Shown here in pieces: positions 5,547 to 8,429 of a stretch of 8,429 bases of DNA. Numbering within the stretch: the first letter of the stretch is position 1; every line of letters begins with the position of its first letter. The notes under the pieces were generated by a model. It was not told where the DNA came from. It did not search any database and saw nothing but the letters and a program-made list of their open reading frames with translations. Both the position numbers and the translations under genes were made by a program. Source of the stretch: UBA2177 sp964452735 (GTDB lineage: Bacteria; Patescibacteriota; Dojkabacteria; SC72); the NCBI GenBank assembly GCA_964452735.1, contig CAYVNA010000022.1:1-8429 (forward strand). The letters are read 5' to 3'.

Positions 5547-6435
5547 GGATTTTTCGAATAACTCCTTCCTCTTGTACTTTGTATCGCCCTTCCCTATATC
5601 CTTCTATTGCCTTAAGGTAGTATCTCTCTCCTTTCTTTTTACTCCCTTTTTCCATATGCATATCACCAATAGCTTCATAGCATTCTGCAATATCTCTTTT
5701 TAGCTTTAGATCCTTTGCATATTTTAATGCTTCCTTGAAGTACTTCTCTGCTTCTGGGAACTCTTTCCTCTCTATATATATCCTACCAATACGTAGATGG
5801 TATTGGGGAACAGATATGCCATATTCTCGTTTAGCTTTATTGATACTCTTTACTAACATTATTAATGCCTGATTTAATTTTCCTTTCTTAATATGTACAT
5901 TGGCGATGTCTCCCAGAAGAGTTAATTCCCTCCTTACAAACTTAGCCTTGCGAGCTGTTTTCAACGCAATATTGTAGCTCTCTAAAGCATCATCATACTG
6001 TTCTTTCTCAAAATATATATTGCCCAGTACAGCATATGCGTTGGACCTTGCTTCTGCGAATTTTAGACCTCTTCTCTTATTCCCAATATATTCCAAGGAT
6101 CTCTGTGCATATTCCATAGCCTTTTCTATACTACCAGTCTTTAATTCTAGAAACGAGAGAGAGGAGAGGATATCTGATTCCTCTATCTTGTTATTGTCGT
6201 TTATTGCTATTGCTAAAGCCTCATTATATATCTCATATGCAGAATCTATATCACCTACATCCCTGTAACAGGTTGCTAATTTTCTAAGAACAAGAGGAAG
6301 GTCTACTCCCATAATGAATGGATCTTTCCTTAGAATACGAGCTCGGTTTTCAAGAATATTGATTGCTTCATATATATCCCCATTTTCATTTCGGAGTTTC
6401 TCTGCTCTTTTTACAACATCTAAGGTATCTTCCAT
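5539..6435 (-). CDS. Cytoplasmic tetratricopeptide-repeat protein
   Basis: 298 residues with no signal peptide or membrane segment, so probably cytoplasmic. About six tandem TPR helix pairs are visible, near 49-78, 87-118, 132-165, 172-204, 212-243 and 250-281, with a repeat spacing close to 40 residues, longer than the classical 34 and like the MalT/LGN-type family. Recurrent patterns include LGNIYFEKEQYDDALESYNIAL, seen in two halves at 137-148 and 149-158, and IGRIYIERKEF followed by AEKYFKEALKYA. The first 48 residues form a helical cap; no catalytic or DNA-binding domain is attached. Such proteins are protein-binding scaffolds and the partner is unknown. The gene follows tRNA-Pro by 28 bases on the same strand and may share the argS transcript; an AT-rich TATATA stretch just before the ATG could instead be part of its own promoter. 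No Shine-Dalgarno sequence is seen. The end overlaps rlmN tail to tail. Confidence 0.85.
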   Translation of the reverse strand: MEDTLDVVKRAEKLRNENGDIYEAINILENRARILRKDPFIMGVDLPLVLRKLATCYRDVGDIDSAYEIYNEALAIAINDNNKIEESDILSSLSFLELKTGSIEKAMEYAQRSLEYIGNKRRGLKFAEARSNAYAVLGNIYFEKEQYDDALESYNIALKTARKAKFVRRELTLLGDIANVHIKKGKLNQALIMLVKSINKAKREYGISVPQYHLRIGRIYIERKEFPEAEKYFKEALKYAKDLKLKRDIAECYEAIGDMHMEKGSKKKGERYYLKAIEGYREGRYKVQEEGVIRKILT

Positions 6436-6463
6436 CTTTATATACTATATAAATAATAACATA

Positions 6464-6537
6464 TCGGGGTGATCCGATTTGAACGGACGACCTCTACATC
6501 CCGAATGTAGCGTTCTAGCCATCTGAACTACACCCCG
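6464..6537 (-). tRNA. tRNA-Pro (anticodon CGG)
   Basis: A 74-base cloverleaf. Acceptor CGGGGTG pairs with CACCCCG, the D stem is GTTC/GAAC, and the anticodon stem CTACA/TGTAG encloses TTCGGGA, giving anticodon CGG for codon CCG. The T stem GTCCG/CGGAT (one G-U pair) encloses TTCAAAT. C1-G72, discriminator A73 and G37 after the anticodon are typical of bacterial tRNA-Pro. CCA is not encoded (the next bases are TAT), so it must be added enzymatically. The 5' end is only 3 bases past the argS stop codon, so the tRNA is probably cut out of the argS transcript by RNase P. Confidence 0.96.
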
Positions 6538-6540
6538 TAC

Positions 6541-8331
6541 CTACATTCTTTCTACAACATCTATACCTAGATTCTTTAAACCATTTTTCATTACACTCAT
6601 TGTTGACTTGACGATGAGAAGGAGGACTTCCTTCTCCTCTTCCTTTGCATCTGTGACTCGAACATTTTGATAGAAGGAATTGAATTTCTGTGCTAGATCG
6701 AATAGATATTGACAGAGAATTGACGGGGAGTATTCATTAGCGGCAGTATATAGGTTAATTTCATATTCACTTATCGCTTTAACAAGATCTTTGGTATAGC
6801 TATTACTCAAACAAGAATCGAGGCATAGTCCCTTACCATTGGAACTAGGGTTATCATTGAGTATAGAGCTACATCTAGAATATACGTACAAGAGATATGG
6901 GCCTGTATCACCATCGAAAGTTATTGATTTCTCAATGTCGAATGTGATATCTCTCCCTATTGAGACCTTCAGGAAAGCATATTTAATTGCTGCTATCGCA
7001 ATCTTTTTGCTGGTTTCTTCGATATCTTGCTTATTATATCTTCCATTCTCCTTCATAATATTCTGCACTCTCATGTCCGTTTCATTTATTAGCCACTCCC
7101 CACCTAAAATACCTCCTTTTCTGCTAGACATCTTCTTAGCCCCAGGGAGTTTAACTTTCCCATGAGGGATATGGACAATACCCTTTACTATATCTGGGTC
7201 AATTTTCGAGAGAGCATCTAAAACAACTCTAAAGTAACCACTTTGTTCATCCGCTGTTATTACGATAGAGCTATCATAGTCCATTGTTTCTTTCTTCTTT
7301 ATAGCTAACCCTATCTCTTTCGATTCATAAGTAGGAAGTCCATATTTATTCACAAAGACTCTTGTGTGAAGATTCTTTTCCTTCTTCCCTCTATATATGA
7401 TAGATGGTCCATCCTTTTCAAATACCTTGCCAATGTTTTCTAGAACTTTTTCTAGACCAACTTCACCAACTTCACTTTCAAAAAAATAATAGTCGAACTT
7501 CGTTCCAAGTATCTTGTATATCCCTTCGAAATACTCCATACACCATTCCCTACCTAAATGATATTTTTCCTCAAGGTTCATTTCCTCATATTTCTTTGTG
7601 TCCCTCTTTTCGATATTGGGGAGGAAAAGGGAGAAAACATAGTAGTTAATGTAATCTATTTCCTTCATTACATCAGGGTCTTTTATTTCATCATAATACT
7701 CAGCCCCTAGTACATATGACTTCCCTAAATATTTGACCCTATCTACAAGATCCATACTTTTGATATCCTCAAAAGAAAGATTTTCATCTTTTAGCATCTT
7801 TTCCAAACCCCAAAGAGTTTTTGCAACATGGAGACCAACATCCCCTTGATAATTAGCTCTTTTGACATTTGAACCAAGAGTTTCCTGAAGTCGTGCAAGA
7901 GATTCCCCTACAGTATTAGTGTATAGATGACCTATATGAAATTCTTTAAATGGATTTGCATCTGTGTACTCTATCATTATGTTTTGTCCTCTTGATACAT
8001 CTCTGTCAGAAATATCACCTTCATTAAGAACAATTCTCGTAAGCTGGGAGAGATAGTACCTATTGGAGAGAAAGATATTGATAAACCCAGGGTTTGCAAC
8101 TTCCATCTTTTCAATATCCAAATCTTTCTCCGCATAACTCAGTATCCTCTGAGCAATATTTATTGGAGAATCTTTAAGTACAGATGCTAATTTCATAGCA
8201 ATATTTGTAGAGATATCCCCATTTTCTCTCGTTTTTGGAATTTCTAATTCAATTCTCTCTCTTTCAATATCTATCCCTGCATCTTTAAGTGAAGAATATA
8301 GGATATTTTTTATTTTTTCTTCTATTTGCAT
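6541..8331 (-). CDS. argS: Arginyl-tRNA synthetase (class I)
   Basis: Charges tRNA-Arg with arginine using ATP. From the ATG at 8331 the protein has 596 residues, close to E. coli ArgS (577). Order: N-terminal tRNA-binding (Arg_tRNA_synt_N-like) domain, about 1-90; Rossmann catalytic core with the HIGH motif as HIGH at 132-135, preceded by ANPFKEF; the second signature KMSSRKGG at 400-407; then GDTGPYLLYVYSR (474-486) opening the helical DALR anticodon-binding domain, which ends in LGIDVVERM as in most ArgS proteins. KMSSRKG instead of KMSKS is normal for many bacterial and archaeal ArgS. An in-frame TTG at 8343 would add four residues (MVFV), but ATG fits the family start MxIEEKIK better; neither has a ribosome binding site. 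tRNA-Arg ends 26 bases upstream and tRNA-Pro starts 3 bases downstream, so all three are likely co-transcribed. Confidence 0.98.
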   Translation of the reverse strand: MQIEEKIKNILYSSLKDAGIDIERERIELEIPKTRENGDISTNIAMKLASVLKDSPINIAQRILSYAEKDLDIEKMEVANPGFINIFLSNRYYLSQLTRIVLNEGDISDRDVSRGQNIMIEYTDANPFKEFHIGHLYTNTVGESLARLQETLGSNVKRANYQGDVGLHVAKTLWGLEKMLKDENLSFEDIKSMDLVDRVKYLGKSYVLGAEYYDEIKDPDVMKEIDYINYYVFSLFLPNIEKRDTKKYEEMNLEEKYHLGREWCMEYFEGIYKILGTKFDYYFFESEVGEVGLEKVLENIGKVFEKDGPSIIYRGKKEKNLHTRVFVNKYGLPTYESKEIGLAIKKKETMDYDSSIVITADEQSGYFRVVLDALSKIDPDIVKGIVHIPHGKVKLPGAKKMSSRKGGILGGEWLINETDMRVQNIMKENGRYNKQDIEETSKKIAIAAIKYAFLKVSIGRDITFDIEKSITFDGDTGPYLLYVYSRCSSILNDNPSSNGKGLCLDSCLSNSYTKDLVKAISEYEINLYTAANEYSPSILCQYLFDLAQKFNSFYQNVRVTDAKEEEKEVLLLIVKSTMSVMKNGLKNLGIDVVERM

Positions 8332-8357
8332 TACAAATACCAAAACAAATAAATATT

Positions 8358-8429
8358 CGCACCTGGAGGGATTCGAACCCCCAACCCTCGGTTCCGAAGA
8401 CCGATGCTCTATCCAGTTAAGCTACAGGT
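8358..8429 (-). tRNA. tRNA-Arg (anticodon UCG), missing 2 bases at window edge
   Basis: 72 of an expected 74 bases are present. The acceptor 3' strand CAGGTGC pairs with the visible ACCTG, so the two missing 5' bases should be GC. The D stem is GCTT/GAGC, the anticodon stem TCGGT/ACCGA encloses CTTCGGA (anticodon TCG, reading codon CGA), and the T stem GGGGG/CCCTC encloses TTCGAAT. The discriminator is G and no CCA is encoded. It lies just upstream of argS, the enzyme that charges it. Confidence 0.95.

Noticed and set aside
6436..6463. Terminator after tRNA-Pro
   Set aside because: The 28-base spacer is AT-rich but has no stable hairpin, so transcription probably continues into the TPR gene.
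1..8429. Alternative genetic code with TGA as glycine (Gracilibacteria or Absconditabacteria/SR1 type)
   Set aside because: No gene contains an in-frame TGA, and the glycine-rich protein uses only GGN, although none of the six complete genes ends in TGA. Six stop codons are too few to argue otherwise.
1..8429. Mobile elements, prophage or attachment sites at the tRNAs
   Set aside because: No transposase, integrase, terminal inverted repeats or duplicated tRNA 3' ends were seen.

Overview
The window looks like a compact, AT-rich bacterial genome, most likely a Candidate Phyla Radiation (Patescibacteria) member. The grounds are an archaeal-type form III RuBisCO, small membrane-anchored cohesin-like and dockerin proteins, tRNAs without encoded CCA, short intergenic gaps and start codons with almost no Shine-Dalgarno signal. 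The phylum cannot be fixed from this sequence; Dojkabacteria, Katanobacteria or Microgenomates would be reasonable guesses. The standard genetic code fits: no in-frame TGA, and all glycines are GGN.

Layout. (1) 1-1157, minus: the first 385 codons of a RuBisCO large subunit that runs off the left edge. It keeps the key catalytic residues but has an unusual loop 6 and an apparent extra segment before it. (2) 1157-1819, minus: a secreted, membrane-anchored cohesin-like protein whose stop codon overlaps the RuBisCO start (TAATG). (3) 1820-1951: a divergent promoter region containing a 16-bp perfect palindrome. (4) 1952-2554, plus: a second membrane-anchored cohesin-like protein that shares a cysteine pair with the first, followed by a strong hairpin terminator. 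(5) 2623-4440, minus: a 605-residue secreted protein with a two-repeat dockerin near its N-terminus and a very glycine-rich C-terminal half. (6) 4545-5546, plus: rlmN, the 23S rRNA/tRNA A2 methyltransferase, converging with an 8-bp overlap on (7) a cytoplasmic TPR protein, 5539-6435, minus. (8) 6464-8429, minus: tRNA-Pro(CGG), argS and tRNA-Arg(UCG), the last cut by 2 bases at the right edge.

Two themes stand out. The left half holds a candidate surface-assembly module: two cohesin-like membrane proteins and one dockerin protein, with no obvious polysaccharide-degrading enzyme. The first cohesin-like gene appears to share a transcript with RuBisCO. The right half is translation-related: argS sits between its cognate tRNA-Arg and a tRNA-Pro placed 3 bases after the argS stop codon, followed by the TPR gene, all on one strand with gaps of 26, 3 and 28 bases.
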